A stretch of 64,000 nucleotides of DNA from Mesorhizobium erdmanii USDA 3471 (GTDB taxonomy: Bacteria > Pseudomonadota > Alphaproteobacteria > Rhizobiales > Rhizobiaceae), in contig NZ_KI421455.1 of NCBI RefSeq assembly GCF_000472705.1, forward strand, positions 1-64,000, in the 5' to 3' direction. Positions 1-7,812 of this stretch are shown here, piece by piece. The position numbers and the translations under genes are program-made. The notes beneath the pieces are model-generated. The model searched no databases. It saw only the letters and a list, made by a program, of their open reading frames with translations, and was not told the origin of the DNA. Each line of letters begins with the position of its first letter. Within the stretch, counting starts at the first letter, position 1.

Positions 1-288
1 GCAAAAGCGCTTGTCGCCGACAAAGGCTACGACAGCTGGCGGTTGGTTGATCTCATCGCCAGAACCGGGGGCTGCGCCAACATTCCAACCCGCCGGCACG
101 TTAAGAATAAACGCGTGGTCCCGCCAGAACTCTATCGGGAGCGCAATCGCATCGAACGCTTCTTCTGCAGGCTCAAGCAATTCCGCCGCGCCGCAACCCG
201 CTTCGACAAACTCGCGCGAAATTACATGGCCACCCTCAACCTTGCCTCGCTCCGAATATGGCTACGGCATGTTGAGTCCACGCCCTAG
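1..288 (+). CDS. IS5-family transposase, C-terminal part (5' end outside window)
   Basis: The frame is open from base 1 to the TAG at 286-288 and begins inside the catalytic domain (AKALVADKGYDS). The Asp in ADKGYD and the Glu in the YRERNRIERFF block are spaced as the second Asp and the Glu of the DDE triad in IS5/IS427-type transposases. The RRAATRFDKLARNY tail is also typical of that group. The enzyme would cut and join the element's ends. The gene lies 59 bp from the polA stop, so the right end of the element should fall between 289 and 347. Whether the element is complete cannot be judged from this window. Confidence 0.88.
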   Translation, partial: AKALVADKGYDSWRLVDLIARTGGCANIPTRRHVKNKRVVPPELYRERNRIERFFCRLKQFRRAATRFDKLARNYMATLNLASLRIWLRHVESTP

Positions 289-347
289 GGTCTGCGCTGC
301 GTCGCTTAGCTCCTTGCTTCGCCCGTGGATGACGAGGCGGCCGAGTG

Positions 348-3299
348 CTAATGCGCCTCGTCCCAGTTGTTCGCCGCGCGGGCGTCGACGTGCAGCGGCA
401 CCGACATCGATACCGCCGGCATCGCGGCGTTTTCCATGACGTGGCGCACGACCGGGATTGTCGCCTCGACTTCCCCTTCCACCGTTTCGAAAATCAGTTC
501 GTCATGCACCTGCAGCAGCATGCGGGCCGATAATTTTGCCTCGTCCAGCGCTTCCTCCATGCGCACCATGGCGCGGCGGATGATGTCGGCGGCCGTGCCT
601 TGCAGGCGGGCGTTGATCGAGGCGCGCTCGTTGAATGCGCGCAGCGACGGGTTCGAGGACCTTATATCCGGATAATGAATGCGGCGGCCGAAGATCGTTT
701 CAACGAAACCGTGCTCGCGCGCATAGGCCTTGGTCTCCTCGATATAGTCGCGGATGCCGGGGAAACGCTCGAAATACTTCTTGATGTAGTTGCTCGCTTC
801 CTCGCGCGGGATCGACAGCTGGTTGGCGAGGCCGAAGGCCGAGATGCCGTAGATGATGCCGAAATTGATCGCCTTGGCACGGCGACGAATTTCCGATGGC
901 ATGCCCTCCACCGGCACGTTGAACATTTCCGAGGCGGTGATGGCATGAATGTCGGCGCCGTCGGCGAAAGCCTGCCGCAGTTGCGGGATTTCGGCGACAT
1001 GGGCAAGCACGCGCAGTTCGATCTGGCTGTAGTCGGCCGAAACCAGCTTGTTGCCCTTGTCGGCGATGAAGGCTGTCCTGATCTTGCGGCCTTCGGCGGT
1101 GCGCACCGGAATGTTCTGCAGGTTCGGGTCGGAGGATGACAGTCGGCCGGTCGTCGTCGCGGCCAGCGCGTAGGAGGTGTGGACGCGTTTGCTGTCCGGG
1201 TTGACGAAGCCGGGCAGCGCGTCGGTATAGGTCGATTTCAGCTTGGTCAGCTGGCGCCAGTCGACGACCTTGCGCGGCAGTTCGTGACCCTCGGCGGCGA
1301 GGTCTTCCAGCAGCTGCGCCGAGGTCGACCACTGGCCTGTCTTGGTCTTCGAGCCGCCGGGCAGGCCCATGCGGCCGAACAGGATGTCGCCGAGTTGCTT
1401 GGGCGAGCCGATGTTGATGCGCTCGCCGATGAGCTGGTAGATTTCCTCTTCGAGCCGGGCAGCACCTTGCGCCAGTTCGCCCGATAGCCTGGACAGAATC
1501 TGCCGGTCGACGGAGATCCCGCGCTGTTCCATGCGGGCCAGCACCGGCACCAGGGGCCGCTCCAGCCGCTCATAGACCGAGACCAGTCCTTTGGCGGCAA
1601 GCCTGGGCTTCAGCACCAGCCAGAGCCGCAGCGTCACATCAGCGTCTTCGGCGGCGTGCGCGGTCGCCCTGTCGATGTCGACCTGGTCGAAACCGACCGA
1701 GCTCTTGCCGGACCCGGTCACGTCCTTGAGCTGGAGGGGGGTGTGGCCGAGCCATTTCTCGGCCAGCGCGTCCATGCCGTGACCGTGAGGCGTGCCGGCG
1801 TCGAGCACGTAGGAGATCAGCATGGTATCGTCGAACGGCGCGACATCGATGCCGTAGCGGCTCATGATGACCAGATCGTATTTCAGGTTCTGCGCGATCT
1901 TGAGGACCGATTTGTCCTCGAGCAGCGGTTTCAGCACCGCCAGCGCTTCGCGCAGCGGGATCTGGTTTTCGAGCGTGCCACCGCCGAGCAGATCACCATT
2001 GCCGCTCTTGTGGGCGAAGGGAATGTAGCCGGCGCGGCCTGGTGCAGTGGCGATGGCCATGCCGATCAGTTCGGCCTGCATCGGATCGCTCGACGTCGCC
2101 CTGACGTCGAAGGCGGCGATGCCGGCCTCGCGCGCCTCGGCGACCCAGGCCTTCAGCGTCTCGATATCGCGGATGCAGTGATAGGCCGCCGTGTCGATCT
2201 TGCCGGTGGTCGCGCGCTCCAGCCGCAAGGCTGAGAGCAGGGAAGGGGTATCGCCTTGCTTGGCGGCGTCCGTCGCGGATGGCGCCGCTCCGTTGGCCTG
2301 ACCGGGCTCGACAGCGCCGCGGGCCGGCGCTCCGGCACCGACGTCAGGGCCATGCGCATTGTCGGCGCGTTCGACGGTCACCGCCACGGCCTGGACGTCG
2401 CCGGCCTCGGTGCTGGTCGCTTCCGCGACGCGGCGGGTCAGCGAGGTGAATTCCATGGTTTTCAGGAAGCCGATCAGCTTCGGCCCGTCCGGGGCATGCA
2501 GGACGAAATCGTCCAACCCCTCGGCCACCGGCACGTCGTTCTTCAGCGTCACCAATTGGCGCGAAATGCGCGCCTTGTCGGTATTGGCGATGATCGATTC
2601 GCGTCGCTTGTCCTGCTTGATCTCGCCGGCGCGGGCCAGCAGCGTGTCGAGGTCGCCGAACTGCTCGAGCAACTGCGCCGCAGTCTTTGGCCCGATGCCG
2701 GGCACGCCGGGGACATTGTCGACGGAATCGCCGGTCAGCGCCTGCAGGTCGACCATCTTTTCCGGCGGCACGCCCCATTTCTCGATGACTTCGGGAATGC
2801 CGATCTGACGGTCCTTCATCGGGTCGTACATGCCGACGGTGTCGCCGACCAGTTGCATCAGGTCCTTGTCGGAGGAGATGATGGTGGTATCGCCGCCCGC
2901 TTCGCAGGCAAGCCGACAGTAGGTGGCGATGAGATCGTCGGCCTCGAAGCCCTCCATCTCGATGCAGGGCAGGTTGAACGCCCTGGTGGCCTGGCGGATC
3001 AGGCCGAATTGCGGGATCAGGTCTTCCGGCGGCGCAGAACGGTTGGCCTTGTATTCGGGGTAGAGGTCATTGCGGAAGGTTTTGGAGGAATAGTCGAAGA
3101 TGACCGCGAAATGCGTCGGCACGATGCCTACATCGGTGTTGCGGGCATCGAGCATCAGCTTCCACAGCATGTTGCAGAAGCCGGAAACGGCGCCGACCGG
3201 CAAACCATCGGATTTGCGGGTCAGCGGCGGCAGCGCATGATAGGCACGGAAGATGTAGCCGGAGCCGTCGACAAGGAAGAGATGATCGCCTTTTTTCAT
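348..3299 (-). CDS. polA: DNA polymerase I
   Basis: 983 aa, starting at the ATG that gives MKKGDHLFLVDGSGYIFRAY, the usual Pol I N-terminus; the longer frame starting at 3362 adds 21 unconserved residues. Domains in order: 5'-3' exonuclease (about 1-290), an Ala/Gly/Pro-rich linker (about 296-350), a 3'-5' exonuclease fold (about 375-565) and the polymerase (about 570-983). Polymerase catalytic Asp residues are visible in SADYSQIELR (D756) and VHDELIFE (D933). The proofreading site is altered: the family's DxE motif reads D398-V-R400, and the Tyr of the YxxxD motif is H548, while D475 and D552 are kept. Proofreading may therefore be weak or lost. Role: gap filling, Okazaki primer removal and repair. 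Confidence 0.97.
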   Translation of the reverse strand: MKKGDHLFLVDGSGYIFRAYHALPPLTRKSDGLPVGAVSGFCNMLWKLMLDARNTDVGIVPTHFAVIFDYSSKTFRNDLYPEYKANRSAPPEDLIPQFGLIRQATRAFNLPCIEMEGFEADDLIATYCRLACEAGGDTTIISSDKDLMQLVGDTVGMYDPMKDRQIGIPEVIEKWGVPPEKMVDLQALTGDSVDNVPGVPGIGPKTAAQLLEQFGDLDTLLARAGEIKQDKRRESIIANTDKARISRQLVTLKNDVPVAEGLDDFVLHAPDGPKLIGFLKTMEFTSLTRRVAEATSTEAGDVQAVAVTVERADNAHGPDVGAGAPARGAVEPGQANGAAPSATDAAKQGDTPSLLSALRLERATTGKIDTAAYHCIRDIETLKAWVAEAREAGIAAFDVRATSSDPMQAELIGMAIATAPGRAGYIPFAHKSGNGDLLGGGTLENQIPLREALAVLKPLLEDKSVLKIAQNLKYDLVIMSRYGIDVAPFDDTMLISYVLDAGTPHGHGMDALAEKWLGHTPLQLKDVTGSGKSSVGFDQVDIDRATAHAAEDADVTLRLWLVLKPRLAAKGLVSVYERLERPLVPVLARMEQRGISVDRQILSRLSGELAQGAARLEEEIYQLIGERINIGSPKQLGDILFGRMGLPGGSKTKTGQWSTSAQLLEDLAAEGHELPRKVVDWRQLTKLKSTYTDALPGFVNPDSKRVHTSYALAATTTGRLSSSDPNLQNIPVRTAEGRKIRTAFIADKGNKLVSADYSQIELRVLAHVAEIPQLRQAFADGADIHAITASEMFNVPVEGMPSEIRRRAKAINFGIIYGISAFGLANQLSIPREEASNYIKKYFERFPGIRDYIEETKAYAREHGFVETIFGRRIHYPDIRSSNPSLRAFNERASINARLQGTAADIIRRAMVRMEEALDEAKLSARMLLQVHDELIFETVEGEVEATIPVVRHVMENAAMPAVSMSVPLHVDARAANNWDEAH

Positions 3300-3480
3300 G
3301 TCGGCAGGGATAGCGCGGGGCCGGCATCGCGTCCACTGACAAGGCTGGTTTTTTGCTGCCATCCAGCTTCGCGCATGGCAGTCGCGACTGACAGCGAGTT
3401 GACAGGTCCGCGTTGCTAGTCGGGCCGGTAACCGGTCCCGCGGACGGAACCGGCGGACAACCGGAAACCGAGGTTACAAT

Positions 3481-3945
3481 ATGATTTCACTACAGCATGT
3501 TCATCCTGTTCTCGTCCACTTTCCCATCGTTTTCTTTCTCACGCTCGCAGCGTTCGACATGGTCGCAGCATTTCGCGGCAAAGCGGTGACCGGACGTTCT
3601 TCCGCGGCAAATGCCTCGACCGGGTTGGCCCTCCTGGCCGGGCTTTCCGCTATCGTCGCGTACTTCTTCGGCGATCTGGCACTCACAATTGCCGAGAATG
3701 GAGGGTTCTCAAGTGACATTGCCGAGATTCATGAAAGTCTCGGCATGGCCACCGCGACTGCCTTTGTCATCTGGGCCGCTGTGCGTGCCTTTCTATGGTG
3801 GCGCGACATTCGCTTGAGCGGCCGGCTTGGCGCGGCAGTACCCGCCATGGAATTCCTCGGCGCGGCACTGGTCATGACCACCGCCTACTATGGCGGCCAA
3901 CTGGTTTATGAACTTGGGGTCAATGTCGCACACGCCGCTGGCTAA
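3481..3945 (+). CDS. DUF2231 family inner-membrane protein
   Basis: 154 aa. It opens with the family signature HPVLVHFPIVFF and has four predicted membrane spans, at about residues 7-30, 47-72, 87-107 and 117-147; the last contains the conserved GGQLVYELG stretch. A GAGG about 7 nt upstream of the ATG is a fair ribosome-binding site. The biochemical function of DUF2231 proteins is not established; some family members sit next to haem or cytochrome genes, but nothing of that kind is adjacent here. It is divergent from polA and followed by the sRNA candidate region. Confidence 0.85.
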   Translation: MISLQHVHPVLVHFPIVFFLTLAAFDMVAAFRGKAVTGRSSAANASTGLALLAGLSAIVAYFFGDLALTIAENGGFSSDIAEIHESLGMATATAFVIWAAVRAFLWWRDIRLSGRLGAAVPAMEFLGAALVMTTAYYGGQLVYELGVNVAHAAG

Positions 3946-3963
3946 CCGGCAGCGATCACGCCC

Positions 3964-3983
3964 ACGTTACAAAAGTGTAACGT
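3964..3983. promoter_or_regulatory. perfect 8-bp inverted repeat (operator or hairpin)
   Basis: ACGTTACA at 3964-3971 and TGTAACGT at 3976-3983 are perfect reverse complements separated by 4 nt. The site lies just after the DUF2231 stop. It slightly overlaps and precedes a possible promoter for the sRNA candidate (TTGAAT at 3992-3997, 17 nt, CAAATA at 4015-4020). The TTACA-N-TGTAA geometry suits a dimeric repressor, but no regulator is assigned. Confidence 0.4.
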
Positions 3984-4026
3984 TGACGCCCTTGAATCGC
4001 CACGTTCGCGGACCCAAATACACGTC

Positions 4027-4174
4027 ATCGGCAGTTTTCGCCGAAGTCCGGAGCAAGGCCCGTCCCCCGCCTATCCCGGACACCTGCGGCAGCCTATCCC
4101 CCCTCTCCGGGCTGCCGCATCGTTTCGAGTATGAGGCCGCCGTGGTTCCCCCTCCACCACGGCGGTCTTTTTTT
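4027..4174 (+). ncRNA. candidate small RNA with two C-rich hairpin loops
   Basis: Two strong consecutive hairpins lie in a 330-bp gap with no gene. The first has 9-bp perfect arms (4085-4093 with 4111-4119) around a 17-nt loop containing CCCCCCTC. The second has 9-bp perfect arms (4137-4145 with 4157-4165) around a loop containing CCCCCTCC, followed directly by TCTTTTTTT. C-rich loops complementary to Shine-Dalgarno sequences are a known feature of several alphaproteobacterial sRNA families. A possible promoter (3992-4020) would place the 5' end near 4027. I could not match it to a named family. The alternative is a long 3' or 5' untranslated region of a neighbouring gene. Confidence 0.4.
4137..4174 (+). 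terminator. Rho-independent terminator
   Basis: Nine GC-rich base pairs (4137-4145 with 4157-4165), an 11-nt loop and a run TCTTTTTTT at 4166-4174. It would end the candidate sRNA or readthrough from the DUF2231 gene, 102 bp before the peptidase start. Confidence 0.75.
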
Positions 4175-4275
4175 GCCTTGCGGCAGCATTTGCAGCCCGT
4201 GGTCCAACGATCGCGGGCTTTTCGTTTTGGCCCGCTCCCTTTACGGTTCCGGCACTGAATCGAAAGGCTTGCCAA

Positions 4276-5661
4276 ATGTCCGCAGTTTCCCCCGTCCTCG
4301 ACCGCCTCGACCAGAATCTCGACCAGAGCCTGGAACGCCTGTTCGGCCTGCTCAGGATCAAGTCGATCTCCACCGATCCGGCCTATGCCGCCGACTGCCG
4401 CAAGGCGGCGGAGTGGCTGGTGGCGGAACTCAAGCTGATCGGCTTCGACGCCAGCGTGCGCGACACGCCAGGCCACCCGATGGTGGTCGCGCATCATCAA
4501 GGACCGGCCGGTGCGCCGCATGTGTTGTTCTACGGCCATTACGACGTGCAGCCGGTCGATCCCATCGAGTTGTGGGAAAACGACCCGTTCGCGCCTGCGA
4601 TCAAGGAGGTCGGACCCGATCACAAGGTGATATCAGGGCGCGGCTCGGCCGACGACAAGGGCCAGCTGATGACCTTCGTCGAGGCTTGCCGCGCCTGGAA
4701 ACAGGTGCACGGCAGTCTGCCGTGCCGCGTCACCATCCTGTTCGAGGGCGAGGAGGAGTCCGGCTCGCCGTCGCTGAAGCCGTTCCTCGAGGCCAATGCC
4801 GAGGAGCTCAAGGCCGATTTCGCGCTGGTCTGCGATACCGGCATGTGGGACCGCGACACGCCGTCGATCTGCGTGGCGCTGCGCGGGCTGGTCGGCGAAG
4901 AGATAACGGTCAAGGCCGCCGACCGCGATTTGCATTCGGGCCTCTACGGCGGCGCGGCCGCCAACCCGATCCGCATCCTGTCCAAGATCCTGGCCGACAT
5001 CCACGACAAGGATGGCCACATCACCATCCCAAGCTTCTATGACGGCGTCGAGGAGACGCCCTCGCAGGTGCTGAAATCCTGGGAGACGCTGGGCGAAACC
5101 GCCGAGACGTTCCTCGGGCCTGTCGGCCTGTCGATCCCGTCGGGTGAAAAGGGCCGCTCGGTGCTGGAATTGACCTGGGCACGCCCGACAGCCGAGTTCA
5201 ACGGCATCATCGGCGGTTATACCGGCAAGGGCTTCAAGACGGTGATCGCGGCGGAAGCCTCGGCAAAGGTTTCGTTCCGTCTCGTCCACAAGCAGGACCC
5301 GGCCAAGATCCGCGACGCGTTCCAGAAATTCGTCGAGGAACGCATTCCCGCCGACTGTTCGGTCGAGTTCCATCCGCATGGCGGCTCGCCGGCAATCCAG
5401 CTTTCCTATGACTCGTCGTTCCTCGCCAAAGCCAAGGATGCACTTTCCGATGAATGGCCGAAGCCGGCGGTGACGACCGGCAGCGGCGGTTCCATTCCCG
5501 TGGTCGGCGACTTCCAGACCTATCTCGGTATGGAATCGCTGCTGGTCGGCTTCGGCCTCGATGACGACCGCATCCACTCGCCCAACGAGAAGTATGAGCT
5601 CTCCTCCTTCCACAAGGGCCAGCGCTCCTGGGCGCGCATTCTCGACGCACTGACGCGCTGA
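4276..5661 (+). CDS. M20 family metallopeptidase (dipeptidase-like)
   Basis: 461 aa, cytosolic. Metal-binding motifs of the ArgE/DapE/CPG2 family are in place: GHYDVQP (H88, D90), SADDKGQ (D127) and the Glu cluster EGEEES (about 157-161). The catalytic base/ligand Glu pair is visible, as is a lid (dimerisation) domain between about residues 200 and 340. A C-terminal His (GLDDDRIHSPNEKYE) completes the second metal site. Its length fits dipeptidases of the CNDP/DUG1-like branch rather than ArgE. It probably removes amino acids from dipeptides or related amides; the exact substrate cannot be read from sequence. It is monocistronic, and a terminator hairpin precedes it. Confidence 0.9.
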   Translation: MSAVSPVLDRLDQNLDQSLERLFGLLRIKSISTDPAYAADCRKAAEWLVAELKLIGFDASVRDTPGHPMVVAHHQGPAGAPHVLFYGHYDVQPVDPIELWENDPFAPAIKEVGPDHKVISGRGSADDKGQLMTFVEACRAWKQVHGSLPCRVTILFEGEEESGSPSLKPFLEANAEELKADFALVCDTGMWDRDTPSICVALRGLVGEEITVKAADRDLHSGLYGGAAANPIRILSKILADIHDKDGHITIPSFYDGVEETPSQVLKSWETLGETAETFLGPVGLSIPSGEKGRSVLELTWARPTAEFNGIIGGYTGKGFKTVIAAEASAKVSFRLVHKQDPAKIRDAFQKFVEERIPADCSVEFHPHGGSPAIQLSYDSSFLAKAKDALSDEWPKPAVTTGSGGSIPVVGDFQTYLGMESLLVGFGLDDDRIHSPNEKYELSSFHKGQRSWARILDALTR

Positions 5662-5739
5662 GCGGAGCCAAAGATGTTTTCCTGTTGATTTTTCACCGGA
5701 TCGCGGCGAGGACGGGGAACGCCGCGACCGGAGAAGACA

Positions 5740-6360
5740 ATGGCCGACATCCGTTTCCACAAGCATGATCTGCCCGACCTCACCCATTACAATGTCGGGG
5801 CGGTGGCCATCGATACCGAGACGCTGGGGCTGAACCCGCATCGCGACCGGCTCTGCGTGGTGCAGATTTCGCCGGGCGACGGCAGCGCCGACGTCATCCA
5901 GATCGCCCCCGGCCAGAAGAAGGCGCCGAACCTCGTCAGCCTGCTCAGGAACCGCAGCGTGACGAAGCTGTTCCACTACGGCCGCTTCGACCTTGCCGTG
6001 CTCTACAACGCGTTCGGTGTGATGCCCGAGCCGGTGTTCTGCACCAAGATCGCGTCACGGCTGACCCGCACCTACACCGACCGTCACGGGTTGAAGGATA
6101 TCTGCTTCGAGTTGCTCGGCGTCGGCCTTTCCAAGGCGCAGCAATCGTCGGACTGGGCGGCCGAGACGCTGTCGCCCGAACAGCTCGAATATGCCGCTTC
6201 CGACGTGCTCTACCTGCACCGGTTGCGCGATGTGCTGGCCGGGCGGCTGGCCCGCGAAGGGCGGACAAAGGAGGCCGATGCCTGCTTCCGCTTCCTGCCG
6301 ACGCGCGCGAAACTCGATTTGATGGGCTGGGCCGAAGAGGATATCTTCGCCCACAGCTGA
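5740..6360 (+). CDS. rnd: Ribonuclease D, short form
   Basis: 206 aa 3'-5' exoribonuclease of the DEDDy class. The four acidic residues and the Tyr are all present: D25 and E27 (AIDTETLGL), D84 (HYGRFDL) and Y151/D155 (YAASDVLYLH). The HRDC domains of E. coli RNase D are missing, as is usual for the short rhizobial form. GGAGAAG lies 6 nt before the ATG. Expected role: trimming of tRNA and other stable RNA 3' ends in the cytoplasm. The stop is 33 bp before the EcfG promoter of the next gene. Confidence 0.92.
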   Translation: MADIRFHKHDLPDLTHYNVGAVAIDTETLGLNPHRDRLCVVQISPGDGSADVIQIAPGQKKAPNLVSLLRNRSVTKLFHYGRFDLAVLYNAFGVMPEPVFCTKIASRLTRTYTDRHGLKDICFELLGVGLSKAQQSSDWAAETLSPEQLEYAASDVLYLHRLRDVLAGRLAREGRTKEADACFRFLPTRAKLDLMGWAEEDIFAHS

Positions 6361-6392
6361 CGGCTCGCGGCCGCTGCCGTGTCCGCTGCCAG

Positions 6393-6417
6393 GGAACCAG
6401 ACGCATACGGACGCGTT
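6393..6417 (+). promoter_or_regulatory. EcfG (RpoE2/SigT)-type promoter
   Basis: GGAAC at 6393-6397 and CGTT at 6414-6417 are separated by 16 nt. This is an exact match to the alphaproteobacterial general-stress consensus GGAAC-N16/17-CGTT. Transcription would begin about 20 nt before the start codon at 6443. Confidence 0.7.
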
Positions 6418-6442
6418 CTGTTGGGCTCGAAGAGGGGATGAG

Positions 6443-6643
6443 ATGACCGATCGAAAGCCGATATCGACCGCGCCGACCGATGGCTCCAAGGTTTCCGTCA
6501 TGTGGAAGAACAGCGACGGCGTCGTCAGCGAATCCATCGCGCAATATCGCGACGGCGGATGGTGGGTCTACACCGACAGCGACACCCAGAAAAAGGTCGA
6601 ACCGACCAGTTGGCGGCCCGCTTCCAGCGACGACGACGATTAG
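6443..6643 (+). CDS. 66-aa hypothetical acidic protein, predicted stress-induced
   Basis: MTDRKPISTAPTDGSKVSVM is the N-terminus; the protein has a WW pair near the middle (GGWWVY) and ends in an Asp run. There is no signal peptide or membrane span. The ISTAPTDG and SWRP motifs resemble small conserved proteins of rhizobia with no assigned function. A GGGGATGAG purine tract precedes the ATG. The exact EcfG promoter upstream, and the small stress-type membrane protein genes downstream, suggest it belongs to the general stress response. That role is inferred from the promoter alone. Confidence 0.7.
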   Translation: MTDRKPISTAPTDGSKVSVMWKNSDGVVSESIAQYRDGGWWVYTDSDTQKKVEPTSWRPASSDDDD

Positions 6644-6696
6644 CGCGGCTCACCGTTTCACAGAAACGGCGAGCTGCCGTAACTCGTTGTTTTGAT

Positions 6697-6762
6697 GCAA
6701 TCCCAAGGAAAAGCGCTGTGCGCTTTTTCCGGGAAAACCGCTTCACACTTTTCCTGGAATTG
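6697..6762. repeat. rhizobial intergenic palindrome, long form (copy A)
   Basis: About 66 bp, bounded by GCAATCCC at the left and GGAATTG at the right. It contains AAAGCGCTGTGCGCTTTTT and GGAAAACCGCTTCACAC. Its modules recur at 7157-7199, 42005-42047 (reverse orientation), 52935-53000 and, as a fragment, near 43598-43641. Confidence 0.75.
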
Positions 6763-6880
6763 GTTAGTGAGCGCCAAACTGGCGAGGCCGGCTGCTTTCG
6801 AATAGCCTGAAGCCGTTGATATCGGAGCCGATTCGGAGCCTTCCGCTGCGCGATCGTGCTCTTCCTCGGAGGAAATCGTC

Positions 6881-7135
6881 ATGGGTGTCGAAAGCCTGCT
6901 CGTCTTCATCATCATCGGTGCCATCGCCGGCTGGCTCGCCGGTCTCATCGTTTCCGGTTTCGGCTTCGGCCTGATCGGCAACATCATCGTCGGTATCGTC
7001 GGCGCGTTCATCGCCGGCTGGCTGTTCCCGCGGATCGGCTTCTCCATCGGCGGCGGCATCATCGCCTCCATTATCCATGCCACGATCGGCGCCATCATCC
7101 TGCTGGTGCTGGTCAAGGTCTTGAAACGAGCCTGA
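6881..7135 (+). CDS. GlsB/YeaQ/YmgE family stress-response membrane protein
   Basis: 84 aa, almost entirely hydrophobic, with three membrane spans (about 3-25, 29-50 and 58-80) and repeated Gly-rich stretches (GAIAGWLAG, GNIIVGIVGAFIAGWL). These are diagnostic of the family once called transglycosylase-associated proteins. CGGAGG lies 9 nt before the ATG. Members are small inner-membrane proteins induced by general or acid stress; no enzyme activity is proven. It may be reached by readthrough from the EcfG promoter at 6393, although palindrome A lies between. Confidence 0.88.
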   Translation: MGVESLLVFIIIGAIAGWLAGLIVSGFGFGLIGNIIVGIVGAFIAGWLFPRIGFSIGGGIIASIIHATIGAIILLVLVKVLKRA

Positions 7136-7156
7136 GGCTCGAGCTTTTCAACCAAC

Positions 7157-7199
7157 GCAATTCCTGTGGGAAAACCGCTTCACACCGTCCTGGAATTGC
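7157..7199. repeat. rhizobial intergenic palindrome, short form (copy B)
   Basis: 43 bp bounded by GCAATTCC and GGAATTGC, with the shared core GGGAAAACCGCTTCACAC. It lies between two small membrane-protein genes and ends 17 bp before the next start codon. Confidence 0.8.
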
Positions 7200-7215
7200 T
7201 TCAAAGGAGCGCGCC

Positions 7216-7362
7216 ATGAAGCAGAATACGCTCTATCTCATCATTGGCGCGCTCATCGTCGTGGTCATCGCGCTTGGCGTCTATGTCTACCGCGAGCAGA
7301 CCAAGCCGAAAGGCGTTGAACTGAAGATCGACGACAAGGGCATTTCGATCCAGCAGAACTGA
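7216..7362 (+). CDS. 48-aa single-span membrane protein
   Basis: MKQNTLYLIIGALIVVVIAL opens a single N-terminal membrane span (about 6-26). A short charged tail with the motif KGVELKIDDKGISIQ follows. AAGGAGC lies 5 nt before the ATG, a clear ribosome-binding site that decides this start over the longer in-frame reading. Small proteins of this pattern are conserved in rhizobia without known function. The tail, predicted to face the periplasm or cytoplasm, looks like a minimal beta hairpin. It follows the GlsB-like gene with palindrome B between them. Confidence 0.72.
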   Translation: MKQNTLYLIIGALIVVVIALGVYVYREQTKPKGVELKIDDKGISIQQN

Positions 7363-7812
7363 GCCCGGCGCCGATTGGGCGGCGACATCAACCGTATGAC
7401 GGTGACCTACGCGCTGGTGCCCGATCTGGCAAAGGCGGCGGGTCTCTCACCGTTATGGCCCAAACTCCTGCATTGCGCTTGACCGTCGGGGGCCGTGATC
7501 AGGCTTAGTCGGCGACATCGAAGCGGGGCAGGCAGCTGTCGATGACAGGGAGCAGTTGGACAGTTCGCGATCCCTGTGAGGACCAGACGCTGGCGTTTTG
7601 CTCGCGGGCGTCGATGACCGGTTCACGGACGGCGGTACCGCTTCCGTTTGAGGCGCCCGGCCAAAACCCAGCGCCAATGGCGGTGACGAATTTAGAAAAT
7701 CGTAAGGTTTTTCAAAAGGCTGCATAAACCTTGCTTTAACCCGCCCTTAAATCGCCGCATCTACTCTGCAACCGGAGCGCCATAGGCACCCCGGGGACAT
7801 CAAGCGCAGCGC
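7363..7812. other. 450-bp region without a supported gene
   Basis: No reading frame here has family resemblance or a ribosome-binding site. A minus-strand frame ending at the TAA at 7505-7507 reads plausibly protein-like but lacks a start codon. The last 120 bp are AT-richer (CCTTGCTTTAACCCG near 7730) and probably carry the promoter of the penicillin-binding protein gene; I could not fix its -10. Confidence 0.5.

Noticed and set aside
3300-3362. Longer polA start giving MAAKNQPCQW
   Set aside because: The extra 21 residues are not conserved in Pol I; the MKKGDHLFLVDG start fits the family.
7505-7710. Minus-strand frame ending VIDSCLPRFDVAD at 7505
   Set aside because: It reads somewhat protein-like, but there is no ATG, GTG or TTG with a ribosome-binding site and no family resemblance.
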